Shown here: piece by piece, positions 29,001 through 42,830 of the stretch
How positions within the stretch are numbered: the first letter of the stretch is position 1
Layout of the letters: each line of letters opens with the position of its first letter
Source of the DNA: Hippophae tibetana
Lineage: Eukaryota > Streptophyta > Magnoliopsida > Rosales > Elaeagnaceae
Reading direction: 5' to 3'
Length of the DNA: 64,000 nucleotides
Assembly (NCBI GenBank): GCA_037013495.1
Contig: CM072805.1
Location: forward strand, 12,558,601-12,622,600
Program-made: the position numbers and the translations under genes
The notes under the pieces: model-generated
The model's input: only the letters and a program-made list of their open reading frames with translations
Told to the model about the DNA's origin: nothing
The model's database searches: none

Positions 29001-31269
29001 ATATTAGTTCATTTGAATGGTCCATATTTGACTCAAATTAAAATAAATATAGTATATGTAAATATACAACTCAATTTCTATTCTTATCAAATAAATAGTC
29101 TATCTATGGTTGACAAAAATTGATAGCTATAATTTTAACATTAAACAATTGAGATAAAGTAAATCTAACGTTAAAAAATTGATTAAATATTACAAATGCA
29201 AATATGCACCTTATATGTTTCAACCATTTATTGATATGAAGTCAATTTATGGTTGAGAAAAATCCATAATCGTGAATTTAACATTACACAATTGGTATTT
29301 AGAAGATTCGACCTTAATAGACTTATATGACAAAATTGAATACACTGTATTGTTAATATTAGTTCATTTGAATGGTCCATATTTGACTCAAATTCAAATA
29401 AATATAGTATATGTAAATATACACCTCAATTTCTATTCTTCTCAAATAAATAGTCTATCTATGGTTTACAAAAATCGATAGCCATAATTTTAACATTAAA
29501 CAATTGAGATAAAGAAAATCTAACGTTAAAATATTGAATTAAATATTACAAATTCAAATATACCCCATATAAGTTTCAACCATTGATTGATATGAAGTCA
29601 ATTTATGGTTGAGAAAAGTCCATAATTATGAATTTAACATTACACAATTGGGATTTAGAAGATTCGACCTTAACATACTGATATGACAAAATTGAATACA
29701 CTGTATTGTTAATATTAGTTCATTTGAATGGTACATTTTTGACTCAAATTCAAATAAATATAGTATATGTAAATATAAACGTTTGTTTCTATTATTATAA
29801 AATAAATAGTCAATCTGTCTTTGAAAAACTTCGATAGCTATAATTTTAACATTAAATAATTGAGTTAAATTAAACCTAAGGTTAAAATATTGAATTAAAT
29901 ATTACAAATGCAAATATGCACCTTATATGTTTCAACCATTTATTGATATGAAGTCAATTTATGGTTAAGAAAAGTCCATAATCATGAATTTAACATTACA
30001 CAATTGAGATTTAGAGGATTCGACCTTAACAGACTTATATGACAAAATTGAATACACCGTATTGTTAATATTAGTTCATTTGAATGGTCCATATTTGACT
30101 CAAATTCAAATAAATATAGTATATGTAAATATACACCTCAATTTATATTCTTATCAAATAAATAGTTTATCTATGGTTGATAAAAATCGATAGCCATAAT
30201 TTTAACATTAAACAATTGAGATAAAGTAAATCTAACGTTAAAATATTGAATTAAATATTACAAATGCAAATAGGCCACTTATAAGTTTCAAGCATTTATT
30301 GATATGAAGTCAATTTATGGTTGAGAAAAGTCCATAATCATGAATTTAACATTACACAATTGGGATTTAGAAGATTCGACCTTAACATACTAATATGACA
30401 AAATGGAATACCGAATTATTAGTATTAGTTCATTTGAATGCTCCATATTTGACTCAAATTCAAATAAATATAGTATATGTAAATATACACCTCAATTTCT
30501 ATTCTTATCAAATAAATAGTCTATCTATAGTTGACAAAAATCGATAGCCATAATTTTAACATTAAACAATTGAGATAAAGTATATCTAACGTTAAAAAAT
30601 TGAATTAAATATTAAAAATGCAAATATGAACCTTATATGGTTCAACCATTTATTGATATGAAGTCAATTTATGGTTGAGAAAATTCCATAATCATGAATT
30701 TAACATTACACAATTGGGATTTAGAAGATTCGACCTTAACCGACTTATATGAAAAAATGGAATACACCGTATTGTTAATATTAGTTCATTTGAATGTTCC
30801 ATATTTGACTCAAATTCAAATAAATATATTATATGAAAATATTCACCTCAATTTCTATAATTATCGAATAAATAGTCGATCTATTTTTGAAAAAATTCGA
30901 TATCCAGAATGTTCACATTAAATAATTGAGATATATTAAACGTAAGGGTAAAAAATTGAATTAAATAATACAAATGCAAATTGGCACCTTATATGTTTCA
31001 ACAATTTATTGATATGAAGTCAATTTATGGTTGAGAAAATTCCATAATCATGAATTTAACATTACACAATTGGGATTTAGAAGATTCGACTTTAACATAC
31101 TTATATGACAAAATTGAATACACTGTATTGTTAATATTAGTTCATTTGAATGGTCCATATTTGACTCAAATTCAAATAAATATAGTATATGTAAATATAC
31201 ATCTCAGTTTCTATTGTTATCAAATAAATTGTCGATCTATGGTTGACAAAAATCGATAGCCATAATTTT

Positions 31270-32800
31270 AACATCAAACAATTTAGATAAAGTAAATATT
31301 ACATTAAAATATTGAATTAAATAGTACAATGCAAATATGCCCCTTATAAGTTTCAAGCATTGATTGATATGAAGTCAATTTATGGTTGAGAAAAGTCCAT
31401 TATCATGAATTTAACATTACACAATTGGGATTTAGAAGATTCGACCTTAACATACTGATATGACAAAATTGAATACACTGTATTGTTAACATTAGGTCAT
31501 TTGAGTGGTTCATATTTGACTCAAATTCAAATAAATATAGTATATGTAAATATAAACGTTAGTTTCTATTATTATAAAATAAATAGTCAATCTGTCTTTG
31601 AAAAACTTCGATAGCTATAATTTTAACATTAAATAATTGAGTTAAAATAATCCTAAGGTTAAAAAATTGAATTAAATATTACAAATGCAAATATGCACCT
31701 TATATTTTTCAACCATTTATTGATATGAAGTCAATTTATGGTTGAGAAAAGTCCATAATCATGAATTTAACATTACACAATTGAGATTTAGAAGATTCGA
31801 CCTTAACAGACTTATATGACAAAATTGAATACACCGTATTGTTAATATTAGTTCATTTGAATGGTCCATATTTGACTCAAATTCAAATAAATATAGTATA
31901 TGTAAATATACACCTCAATTTATATTCTTATCAAATAAATAGTTTATCTATGGTTGATAAAAATCGATAGCCATAATTTTAACATTAAACAATTGAGATA
32001 AAGTAAATCTAACGTTAAAATATTGAATTAAATATTACAAATGCAAATAGGCCACTTATAAGTTTCAAGCATTTATTGATATGAAGTCAATTTATGGTTG
32101 AGAAAAGTCCATAATCATGAATTTAACATTACACAATTGGGATTTAGAAGATTCGACCTTAACATACTAATATGACAAAATGGAATACCGAATTATTAGT
32201 ATTAGTTCATTTGAATGGTCCATATTTGACTCAAATTCAAATAAATATAGTATATGTATATATACACCTCAATTTCTATTCCTATAAAATAAATAGTCTA
32301 TCTATGGTTGACAAAAATCGATAGCCATAATTTTAACAATAAATAATTGAGTTAAATTAAACATAAGGTTAAAAAATTGAATTAAATAATAAAAATACAA
32401 ATATGCACCTTATATGTTTCAACCATTTATTGATATGAAGTCAATTTATGGTTGAGAAAAGTCCATAATCATTAATTTAACATTACACAATTGGGATTTA
32501 GAAGATTCGACCTTAACATACTAATATGACAAAATGGAATACACCGTATTGTTAATATTAGTTCATTTGAATGTTCCATATTTGACTCAAATTCAAATAT
32601 ATTTAGTATATGTAAATATAAACGTTAGTTTCTATTATTATAAAATAAATAGTCAATCTTTCTTTGAAAAACTTCGATAGCTATAATTTTAACATTAAAT
32701 AATTGAGTTAAATTAAACCTAAGGTTAAAAAATTGAATTAAATATTACAAATTCAAATATTCCCCTTATAAGTTTCAACCATTGATTGATACGAAGTCAA
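31270..32800. repeat. Sat1 block present three times: about 24,871, 27,360 and 31,270
   Basis: The marker 'aacatcaaacaatttag' starts at 24,871, 27,360 and 31,270. The 24,871-26,400 and 31,270-32,800 stretches match over about four monomers (offset about 6,399). They include 'gtcatttgagtggttc', 'aataatcctaagg', 'gcaaataggccac' and 'tgtatatatacacc'. The 27,360 copy matches only to about 28,320. All three also carry 'aatagtacaatg', a one-base-shorter form. Confidence 0.72.
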
Positions 32801-33409
32801 TTTATGGTTGAGAAAAGTCCATAATTATGAAGTTAACATTACACAATAGGGATTTGGAAGATTCGACCTTATAATACTTATATGACAAAATTGAATACAC
32901 CATATTGTTAATATTAGTTCATTTGAATGGTCCATATTTGACTCAAATTAAAATAAATATAGTATATGTAAATATACAACTCAATTTCTATTCTTATCAA
33001 ATAAATAGTCTATCTATGGTTGACAAAAATCGATAGCTATAATTTTAACATTAAACAATTGAGATAAAGTAAATCTAATGTTAAAAAATTGATTAAATAT
33101 TACAAATGCAAATATGCACCTTATATGTTTCAACCATTTATTGATATGAAGTCAATTTATGGTTGAGAAAAATCCATAATCGTGAATTTAACATTACACA
33201 ATTGGTATTTAGAAGATTCGACCTTAATAGACTTATATGACAAAATTGAATACACCGTATTGTTAATATTAGTTCATTTGAATGGTCCATATTTGACTCA
33301 AATTCAAATAAATATAGTATATGTAAATATACACCTCAATTTCTATTCTTCTCAAATAAATAGTCTATCTATAGTTGACAAAAATCGATAGCCATAATTT
33401 TAACATTAA

Positions 33410-34860
33410 ACAATTGAGATAAAGTAAATCTAACGTTAAAAAATTGAATTAAATAATACAAATGCAAATATGTACCTTATATGTTTCAACCATTTATTGA
33501 TATGAAGTCAATTTATGGGTAAGAAAAGTCCATAACCATGAATTTAACATTGCACAATTGGGATTTAGAAGATTCGACCTTAACATACTGATATGACAAA
33601 ATGGAATACACCGTATTGTTAATATTAGTTCATTTGAATGTTCCATATTTTACTCAAATTCAAATATATATAGTATATGTAAATATAAACGGTAGTTTCT
33701 ATTATTATAAAATAAATAGTCAATCTGTCTTTGAAAAACTTCGATAGCTATAATTTTAACATTAAATAATTGAGTTAAAATAAACCTAAGGTTAAAAAAT
33801 TGAATTAAATATTACAAATTCAAATATTCCCCTTATAAGTTTCAACCATTGATTGATACGAAGTCAATTTATGGTTGAGAAAAGTCCATAATCATGAAGT
33901 TAACATTACACAATAGGGATTTGGAAGATTCGACCTTATAATACTTATATGACAAAATTGAATACACCATATTGTTAATATTAGTTCATTTGAATGGTCC
34001 ATATTTGACTCAAATTAAAATAAATATAGTATATGTAAATATACAACTCAATTTCTATTCTTATCAAATAAATAGTCTATCTATGGTTGACAAAAATTGA
34101 TAGCTATAATTTTAACATTAAACAATTGAGATAAAGTAAATCTAACGTTAAAAAATTGATTAAATATTACAAATGCAAATATGCACCTTATATGTTTCAA
34201 CCATTTATTGATATGAAGTCAATTTATGGTTGAGAAAAATCCATAATCGTGAATTTAACATTACACAATTGGTATTTAGAAGATTCGACCTTAATAGACT
34301 TATATGACAAAATTGAATACACCGTATTGTTAATATTAGTTCATTTGAATGGTCCATATTTGACTCAAATTCAAATAAATATAGTATATGTAAATATACA
34401 CCTCAATTTCTATTCTTCTCAAATAAATAGTCTATCTATGGTTTACAAAAATCGATAGCCATAATTTTAACATTAAACAATTGAGATAAAGAAAATCTAA
34501 CGTTAAAATATTGAATTAAATATTACAAATTCAAATATACCCCATATAAGTTTCAACCATTGATTGATATGAAGTCAATTTATGGTTGAGAAAAGTCCAT
34601 AATTATGAATTTAACATTACACAATTGGGATTTAGAAGATTCGACCTTAACATACTGATATGACAAAATTGAATACACTGTATTGTTAATATTAGTTCAT
34701 TTGAATGGTACATTTTTGACTCAAATTCAAATAAATATAGTATATGTAAATATAAACGTTTGTTTCTATTATTATAAAATAAATAGTCAATCTGTCTTTG
34801 AAAAACTTCGATAGCTATAATTTTAACATTAAATAATTGAGTTAAATTAAACCTAAGGTT
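33410..34860. repeat. Sat1 block repeating about 28,430-29,880 (offset about 4,978, 14 monomers)
   Basis: The order 'gggtaagaaaagtccataacc', delta, beta with 'actcaaattaaaataaatat', then 'aaaaaattgattaaatatt' (one base short), then 'aatcgtgaatttaacatt', then 'ggtacatttttgactc' is the same in both. The open frames at 29,272 and 34,249 mark the same point. Part of the block (about 32,741-33,380) is also present once more, offset 3,910 from 28,831. Confidence 0.72.
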
Positions 34861-34899
34861 AAAATATTGAATTAAATATTACAAATTCAAATATTTCCC

Positions 34900-36746
34900 T
34901 TATAAGTTTCAACCATTGATTGATACGAAGTCAATTTATGGTTGAGAAAAGTCCATAATCATGAAGTTAACATTACATAATAGGGATTTGGAAGATTCGA
35001 CCTTATAATACTTATATGACAAAATTGAATACACCGTATTGTTAATATTAGTTCATTTGAATGGTCCATATTTGACTCAAATTCAAATAAATATAGTATA
35101 TGTAAATATACACCTCAATTTCTATTCTTATCAAATAAATAGTCTATCTATAGTTGGCAAAAATCGATAGCCATAATTTTAACATTAAACAATTGAGATA
35201 AAGTAAATCTAACGTTAAAAAATTGAATTAAATATTAAAAATGCAAATATGGACCTTATTTGTTTCAACCATTTATTGATATGAAGTCAATTTATGGTTG
35301 AGAAAATTCCATAATTATGAATTTAACATTACACAATTGGGATTTAGAAGATTCGACCTTAACAGACTTATATGACAAAATGGAATACACCGTATTGTTA
35401 ATATTAGTTCATTTGAATGTTCCATATTTGACTCAAATTCAAATAAATATATTATATGAAAATATACACCTCAATTTCTATTATTATCGAATAAATAGTC
35501 GATCTATTTTTGGAAAAATTCGATAGCCAGAATTTTCACATTAAATAATTGAGATATATTAAACGTAAGGGTAAAAAATTGAATTAAATAATACATATGC
35601 AAATTGGCACCTTATATGTTTCAACCATTTATTGATATGAAGTAAATTTATGGTTCAGAAAAGTCGATAATCATGAATTTAACATTACACAATTGGGATT
35701 TAGAAGATTCGACCTTAACATACTTATATGACAAAATTGAATACACCGTATTGTTAATATTAGTTCATTTGAATGGTCCATATTTGACTCAAATTCAAAT
35801 AAATATAGTATATGTAAATATACACCTCAATTTCTATTCTTATCAAATAAATAATCTATCTATGGTTGACAAAAATCGATAGCCATAATTTTAACATCAG
35901 ACAATTTAGATAAAGTAAATATAACATTAAAATATTGAATTAAATAGTACAATGAAAGTATGCCCCTTATAAGTTTCAACCATTGATTGATATGAAATCA
36001 ATTTATGGTTGAGAAATGTCCATAATCATGAATTTAACATTACATAATTAGGATTTAGAAGATTCGACCTTAACATACTGATATGACAAAATTGAATACA
36101 CTGTATTGTTAATATTAGTTCATTTGAATGGTCCATATTTGACTCAAATTCAAATAAATATATTATATGTAAATATAAACGTTAGTTTCTATTATTATAA
36201 AATAAATAGTCGATCTGTCTTTGAAAAAATTCGATAGCTATAATTTTAACATTAAGTAATTGAGTTAAATTAAACCTAAGATTAAAAAATTGAATTAAAT
36301 ATTACAAATTCAAATATTCCCATTATAAGTTTCAACCATTGATTGATATGAAGTCAATTTATGGTTCAGAAAAGTCCATAATCATGAAGTTAACATTACA
36401 CAATAGGGATTTGGAAGATTCGACCTTATAATACTTATATGAAAAAATTGAATACACCGTATTGTTAATATTAGTTCATTTGAATGGTTCATATTTGACT
36501 CAAATTCAAATAAATATAGTATATGTAAATATACACCTCAATTTCTATTGTTATCAAATAAATAGTCTATCTATAGTTGAGAAAAATCGATACCCATAAT
36601 TTTAACATTAAATAATTGAGATAAAGTAAATCTAACGTTAAAAAATTGAATTAAATATTACAAATGCAAATATGCACCTTATATGTTTCAACCATTTATT
36701 GATATGAAGTCAATTTATGGTTGAGAAAAGTCCATAATCATGAATT
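34900..36746. repeat. Diverged edge of the Sat1 array
   Basis: The last five or so Sat1 monomers carry many private changes: 'ggttcagaaaagtcgataatc' type at about 35,654, 'acaatgaaagtatgcccc' at about 35,948, 'gagaaatgtccataatc' at 36,013, 'aatatattatatg' at about 36,170, 'ttcagaaaagtcc' at 36,366 and 'gatacccataatt' at 36,589. They form no copied block I could find elsewhere in the window. The array edge appears less homogenised than its interior. Confidence 0.6.
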
Positions 36747-36756
36747 ATACATCATT
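36738..36756. other. Sat1/Sat2 junction
   Basis: The text reads '...tccataatcatgaatt' (Sat1) followed directly by 'tatacatcatttgtaaac' (Sat2). Sat1 would continue 'tgaatttaac', and the Sat2 copies read 'gttgtatacatcatttg' before this point. Only the t at 36,746 fits both, so the breakpoint is exact to about one base. There is no filler, no target-site duplication that I can see, and no mobile element. Sat1 stops at the start of its segment A. Sat2 starts in the middle of its monomer. Confidence 0.9.
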
Positions 36757-37340
36757 TGTAAACATCTTGTTAGCTTGCAAGAAATATTTCTATGGTGTAT
36801 GAGCACAATATTGGTAATCAAATTTCTACGTTTCTTACTCTTAGAATTGTTTGGAACCTAGATTCTTATTGATACATGTTTAAAAAACGTTAAATTAAAT
36901 ATGGTTAATTCCAAAACTAATAGAATAACTTAAAATGAGATAAGAATAGTGATGTGAGAAAATAATGAAAAATGAAAAGTATTGATCTCTTATAAAAAAC
37001 ATTAATAAAAAAAATATCTAAAGTTTGATTTTTTGGCGTTTTAAGGTTTAATATATTCCATTTAAATATTTTGTCATTATAAAAAAATAAAATTTAGATT
37101 ATTTTTTTTCCTCACATTCTATTGTAAAATAGATAGAAAAAACGTTGAAGTTTGTTTTTCCATTTATTTATTTTTCCTCATGTCTTCTCAATATTTTCTT
37201 TCCTTTGTACGCCTTGATTCTCACCACACCCTAATTTAACCTAATTGTTTTCCCTCCCAACCAAATGGAAAAGGTGATGGTTAGAGGTTGTTGTATACAT
37301 CATCTGTAAACATCTTGTTAGCTTGCGAGAAACATTTCTA
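36747..37340. repeat. First, diverged Sat2 monomer next to the junction
   Basis: This is an A monomer by its head ('gagcacaatattggtaatc'), but it has many private changes: 'gatacatgtttaaaaaacg', 'aaaatgagataagaatag', 'aaaaaacattaataaaaa', 'gttttaaggtttaatat', 'gattattttttttcctcac' and 'gccttgattctcacc'. It starts part-way through the unit because of the junction. The nearest intact relatives are the A copies at about 38,993 and 41,184. Confidence 0.68.
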
Positions 37341-37429
37341 TGGTGTATGAGTACAATATTTGTAACCATATGTTTTTGCTATAACTCTTTGAATTGGTTT
37401 GGAACCTAGATTCTTATTGATAAAGGTAA

Positions 37430-38100
37430 GACCAAAATTAAATTAAATATGGTCAATTCCAACACTCACAGAATAACTTATAAATAAGTTAAAAATATCG
37501 ATTTGAGAAAATAATTAAAAATGTCAAGATTGGATCTCTTATAAAAAAATCAATAAACAAAATATCTAAAGTTTGATTTTCTCGCGTTTTAAGATATAAT
37601 AAATTTCATTTAATTATTTCATAATTATAAAGAAATAAAATTTGGAGTACTTGTTTCCCCTACTTTCTTTTATATAATAGACATAAAAAAAATGTTTAAG
37701 TATACTTTTCTATTTATGTATTTTCCCTCATGTGTTCTCAATATTTTCTTTTCTATGTATGTCTTCATTCCCAACACAACCTAATTTAACCCAATTTTGT
37801 TCCCTCCACACCAAATGGAAATGGTGATGGCGAGAGGTTGTTGTATACATCATTTGTAAACATCTTGTTAGCTTGCAAGAAATATTTCTATGGTGTATGA
37901 GTACAATATTTGTAACCATATGTTTTTGCTATTACTCTTAGAATTGGTTTGGAACCTAGATTCTTATTGATAAAGGTAAGACCAAAATTAAATTAAATAT
38001 GGTCAATTCCAACACTTACAGAATAATTTATTAATAAGTTAAGAATATTGATGTGAGAAAATAATTAAAAATGTAAAGTTTGGATCTCTTATAAAAAAAT
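37430..38100. repeat. Sat2 segment shared with about 44,000-44,670 (offset about 6,570, three tetramers)
   Basis: Both places have 'aaaaatgtcaagattgg', an 'aatatcgat' variant, 'tacttttctatttatg' (37,704 and 44,272) and 'ggaaatggtgatggc'. The spacing is three times 2,190, supporting a four-monomer register in the left half of Sat2. The 44.4 kb copy has one extra base in 'ggcagagagg'. Confidence 0.62.
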
Positions 38101-41100
38101 CAATAAACAAAAGATCTAAAGTTTGATTTTCTCGCGTTTTAAGATATAATAAATTTCATTTAGTTATTTCATAATTATAAAGAAATAAAATTTGGAGTAT
38201 TGGTTTCCCTTACATACTATTGTAAAATACATATAAAAAACATTGATATTTTTTTTTCCATTTATTTATTTTTCCTCTTGTCTTCCCAATATTTTCTTTC
38301 CTTTGTACGCCTTGATTCCCACAACACCCTAATTTAACCCAATATTTTTTCCTCCCTACCAAATGGAAAAGGTGATGGTTAGAGGTTGTTGTATACATCA
38401 TATGTAAACATCTTGTTAGCTTGCAAGAAATATTTCTATGGTGTATGAATACAATATTTCTAACCTGTTGTTTTTGCTGTTACTCTTAGAATTGGTTTGA
38501 ACCTAGATTCTTATTGATAAAGGTAAGACCAAAATTAAATTAAATACGGTCAATTCCAACACTTATAGAATAACTTATAAATAAGTTAAGAATATTGATG
38601 TGAGAAAATAATTAAAAATGTAAAGTTTGGAACCCTTATAAAAAAATCAATAAACAAATATCTAAAGTTTGATTTTCTCACGTTTTAAGATATAATAAAT
38701 TTCATTTAATTATTTCAAAATTATAAAGAAATAAAATTTGGAGTCCTTCTTTCCCCTACTTTCTTTTATATAATAGACATAAAAAAATGTTTAAGTTTAC
38801 TTTTCCATTTATGTATATACCCTCATGTGTTCTCAATATTTTCTTTCCTCTGTATGTCTTGATTCCAAACACAACCTAATTTAACCCAATTTTGTTCCCT
38901 CCAAACCAAATGGAAAAGGTGATGGCTAGAGGTTGTTGTATACATCATTTGTAAACATCTTGTTAGCTTGCAAGAAATATTTCTATGGTGTATGAGCACA
39001 ATATTGGTAATCAAATTTCTACGTTTCTTACTCTTAGAATTGTTTGGAACCTAGATTCTTATTGATACATGTATAAAAAATGTTAAATTAAATATGGTTA
39101 ATTCCAAAACTAATAGAATAAATTAAAATGAGTTAAGAATAGTGATGTGAGAAAATAATGAAAAATGAAAAGTATTGATCTCTTATAAAAAAATTAATAA
39201 ACAAAATATCTAAAGTTTGATTTTTTGGCGTTTTAAGATGTAATAAATTCCATTTAAATATTTTGTCATTATAAAAAAATAAAATTTAGAGTATTTGTTT
39301 CCCTCACATTCTATTGTAAAATAGATAGAAAAAACGTTGAAGTTTGTTTTTCCATTTATTTATTTTTCCTCATGTCTTCTCAATATTTTCTTTCCTTTGT
39401 ACGCCTTGCTTCCCACCACACCCTAATTTAACCCAATTGTTTTCCCTCCCTACCATATGGAAAAGGTGATGGTTAGAGGTTGTTGTATACATTATTTGTA
39501 AGCATCTTGTTAGCTTGAAAGAAACATTTCTATGGTGTATGAGTACAATATTTGTAACCATATGTTTTTGCTATTACTCTTAGAATTGGTTTGGAACCTA
39601 GATTCTTATTGATAAAGGTAAGACCAAAATTAAATTAAATATGGTCAATTCCAACACTTACAGAATAACTTATTAATAAGTTAAGAATATTGATGTGAGA
39701 AAATAATTAAAAATGTAAAGTTTGGATTTCTTATAAAAAAATCAATAAACAAAAGAACTAAAGTTTGATTTTCTCGCGTTTTAAGATATAATAAATTTCA
39801 TTTAATTATTTCATAATTATAAAGAAATAAAATTTGGAGTATTTGTTTCCCTTACATTCTATTGTAAAATACATATAAAAAACGTTGAATTTTTTTTTCC
39901 ATTTATTTATTTTTCCTCATGTCTTCCCAATATTTTCTTTCCTTTGTACGCCTTGATTCACACAACACCCTAATTTAACCCAATATTTTTTCCTCCCTAC
40001 CAAATGGAAAAGGTGATGGTTAGAGGTTGTTGTATACATCATTTCTAAACATCTTGTTAGCTTGCAAGAAACATTTCTATGGTGTATGAGTACAATATTT
40101 GTAACCATATGTTTTTGCTATTACTCTTAGAATTGGTTTGGAACCTAGATTCTTATTGATAAAGGTAAGACCAAAATTAAATTAAATATGGTCAATTCCA
40201 ACACTTACAGAATAACTTATTAATAAGTTAAGAAAATTGATGTGAGAAAATAATTAAAAATGTAAAGTTTGGATCTCTTATAAAAAAATCAATAAACAAA
40301 AGATCTAAAGTTTGATTTTCTCGCGTTTTAAGATATAATAAATTTCATTTAGTTATTTCATAATTATAAAGAAATAAAATTTGGAGTATTGGTTTCCCTT
40401 ACATACTATTGTAAAATACATATAAAAAACATTGATATTTTTTTTTCCATTTATTTATTTTTCCTCTTGTCTTCCCAATATTTTCTTTCCTTTGTACGCC
40501 TTGATTCCCACAACACCCTAATTTAACCCAATATTTTTTCCTCCCTACCAAATGGAAAAGGTGATGGTTAGAGGTTGTTGTATACATCATATGTAAACAT
40601 CTTGTTAGCTTGCAAGAAATATTTCTATGGTGTATGAATACAATATTTCTAACCATATGTTTTTGCTATTACTCTTAGAATTGGTTTGAACCTAGATTCT
40701 TATTGATAAAGGTAAGACCAAAATTAAATTAAATATGGTCAATTCCAACACTCATAGAATAACTTATAAATAAGTTAAGAATATTGATGTGAGAAAATAA
40801 TTAAAAATGTAAAGTTTGGAACCCTTATAAAAAAATCAATAAACAAAAGATCTAAAGTTTGATTTTCTCGCGTTTTAAGATATAATAAATTTCATTTAAT
40901 TATTTCAAAATTATAAAGAAATAAAATTTGGAGTCCTTCTTTCCCCTACTTTCTTTTATATAATAGACATAAAAAAATGTTTAAGTTTATTTTTCCATTT
41001 ATGTATTTTCCCTCATGTGTTGTCAATATTTTCTTTCCTCTGTATGTCTTGATTCCCAACACAACCTAATTTAACCCAATTTTGTTCCCTCCAAACCAAA

Positions 41101-41810
41101 TGGAAAAGGTGATGGCTAGAAGTTGTTGTATACATCATTTGTAAACATCTTGTTAGCTTGAAAGAAATATTTCTATGGTGTATGAGCACAATATTGGTAA
41201 TCAAATTTCTACGTTTCTTACTCTTAGAATTGTTTGGAACCTAGATTCTTATTGATACATGTATAAAAAACGTTAAATCAAATATGGTTAATTCCAAAAC
41301 TAATAGAATAACTTAAAATGAGTTAAGAATAGTGATGTGAGAAAATAATGAAAAATGAAAAGTATTGATCTCTTATAAAAAAATTAATAAACAAAATATC
41401 TAAAGTTTGATTTTTTGGCGTTTTAAGATATAATAAATTCCATTTAAATATTTTTTCATTATAAAAAAATAAAATTTAGAGTATTTGTTTCCCTCACATT
41501 CTATTGTAAAATAGATAGAAAAAAGGTTGAAGTTTGTTTTTCCATTTATTTATTTTTCCTCATGTCTTCTCAATAATTTCTTTCCTTTGTACGCCTTGAT
41601 TCCCACCACACCCTAATTTAACCCAATTGTTTTCCCTCCCTACCATATGGAAAAGGTGATGGTTAGAGGTTGTTGTATACATCATTTCTAAGCATCTTGT
41701 TAGCTTGCAAGAAACATTTCTATGGTGTATGAGTACAATAATTGTAACCATATGTTTTTTCTATTACTCTTAGAATTGGTTTGGAACCTAGATTCTTATT
41801 GATAAAGGTA
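38030..41810. repeat. Sat2 tetramer A-B-B-B' duplication, offset about 2,190
   Basis: About 38,030-39,620 matches 40,220-41,810. The rare B' form ('tatgaatacaatatttctaacc', 'acatactattgtaaaatac', 'cattgatatttttttttcc') occurs at about 38,210-38,470 and 40,399-40,660. It is followed in each case by an A monomer starting near 38,993 and 41,184. A further B' copy lies near 46,655, preceding the A at 47.2 kb. Confidence 0.78.
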
Positions 41811-42830
41811 AGACCAAAATTAAATTAAATATGGTAAATTCCAACACTCATAGAATAACTTATAAATAAGTTAAGAATATTGATGTTAGAAAATAATTAA
41901 AAATGTAAAGTTTGGAACCCTTATAAAAAAATCAATAAACAAAAGATCTAAAGTTTGATTTTCTCGCGTTTTAAGATATAATAAATTTCATTTAATTATT
42001 TCAAAATTATAAAGAAATAAAATTTGGAGTCCTTATTTCCCCTACTTTCTTTTATATAATAGACATAAGAAAATTTTTAAGTTTACTTTTCCATTTATGT
42101 ATTTTCCCTCATGTGTTCTCAATATTTTTTTTCCTCTGTATGTCTTGATTCCCAACACAACCTAATTTAACCCAATTTTGTTCACTCCAAACCAAATGGA
42201 AAAGGTGATGGCTAGAGGTTGTTGTATACATCATTTGTAAACATCTTGTTAGCTTGAAAGAAATATTTCTATGGTGTATGAGCACAATATTGGTAATCAA
42301 ATTTCTACGTTTGTTACTCTTAGAATTGTTTGGAACCTAGATTCTTATTGATACATGTATAAAAAACGTTAAATCAAATATGGTTAATTCCAAAACTAAT
42401 AGAATAACTTAAAATGAGTTAAGAATAGTGATGTGAGAAAATAATGAAAAATTAAAAGTATTGATCTCTTATAAAAAAATTAATAAACAAAATATCTAAA
42501 GTTTGATTTTTTGGCGTTTTAAGATATAATAAATTCCATTTAAATATTTTTTCATTTTAAAAAAATAAAATTTAGAGTATTTGTTTCCCTCACATTCTAT
42601 TGTAAAATAGATAGAAAAAAGGTTGAAGTTTGTTTTTCCATTTATTTATTTTTCCTCATGTCTTCTCAATATTTTCTTTCCTTTGTACGCCTTGATTCCC
42701 ACCACACCCTAATTTAACCCAATTGTTTTCCCTCCCTACCATATGGAAAAGGTGATGGTTAGAGGTTGTTGTATACATCATTTCTAAGCATCTTGGTAGC
42801 TTGCAAGAAACATTTCTATACTATATGAGT
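40735..42830. repeat. Sat2 dimer tandem duplication, offset 1,096
   Basis: About 40,735-41,750 and 41,831-42,840 match. Both carry 'ccaacactcatagaataac', 'gtttggaacccttataaa', 'ttggagtcctt', 'ttagcttgaaagaaatat' and 'aaaaggttgaag' or the like. The duplicated unit is one B-A pair, and it changes the local order from A-B-B-B' to A-B-A-B. Confidence 0.72.

Larger units (their letters stand above)
1..36746. repeat. Sat1: tandem satellite array, 356-bp monomer, about 103 copies
   Basis: The same 356-bp sequence repeats head-to-tail without interruption from the window edge to 36,746. The landmark 'ccataatcatgaa' falls at 6,489 and 6,845, and other landmarks recur at multiples of 356 (712, 1,780, 2,848, 5,340). 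Every monomer carries recognisable anchors: 'accgtattgttaatattag', 'gtatatgtaaatata' and 'aaaaatcgatag', the last giving one ClaI-type ATCGAT site in most copies. A few copies are 353-355 bp because of small deletions, such as the variant 'ggaataccg' near 21,513 and 25,783. No copy is inverted and no foreign DNA splits the array. The left end lies outside the window. The array makes no protein. Satellites of this kind are known from centromeres and other heterochromatin, but which applies here cannot be told from sequence. I do not recognise the family by name. Confidence 0.97.
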
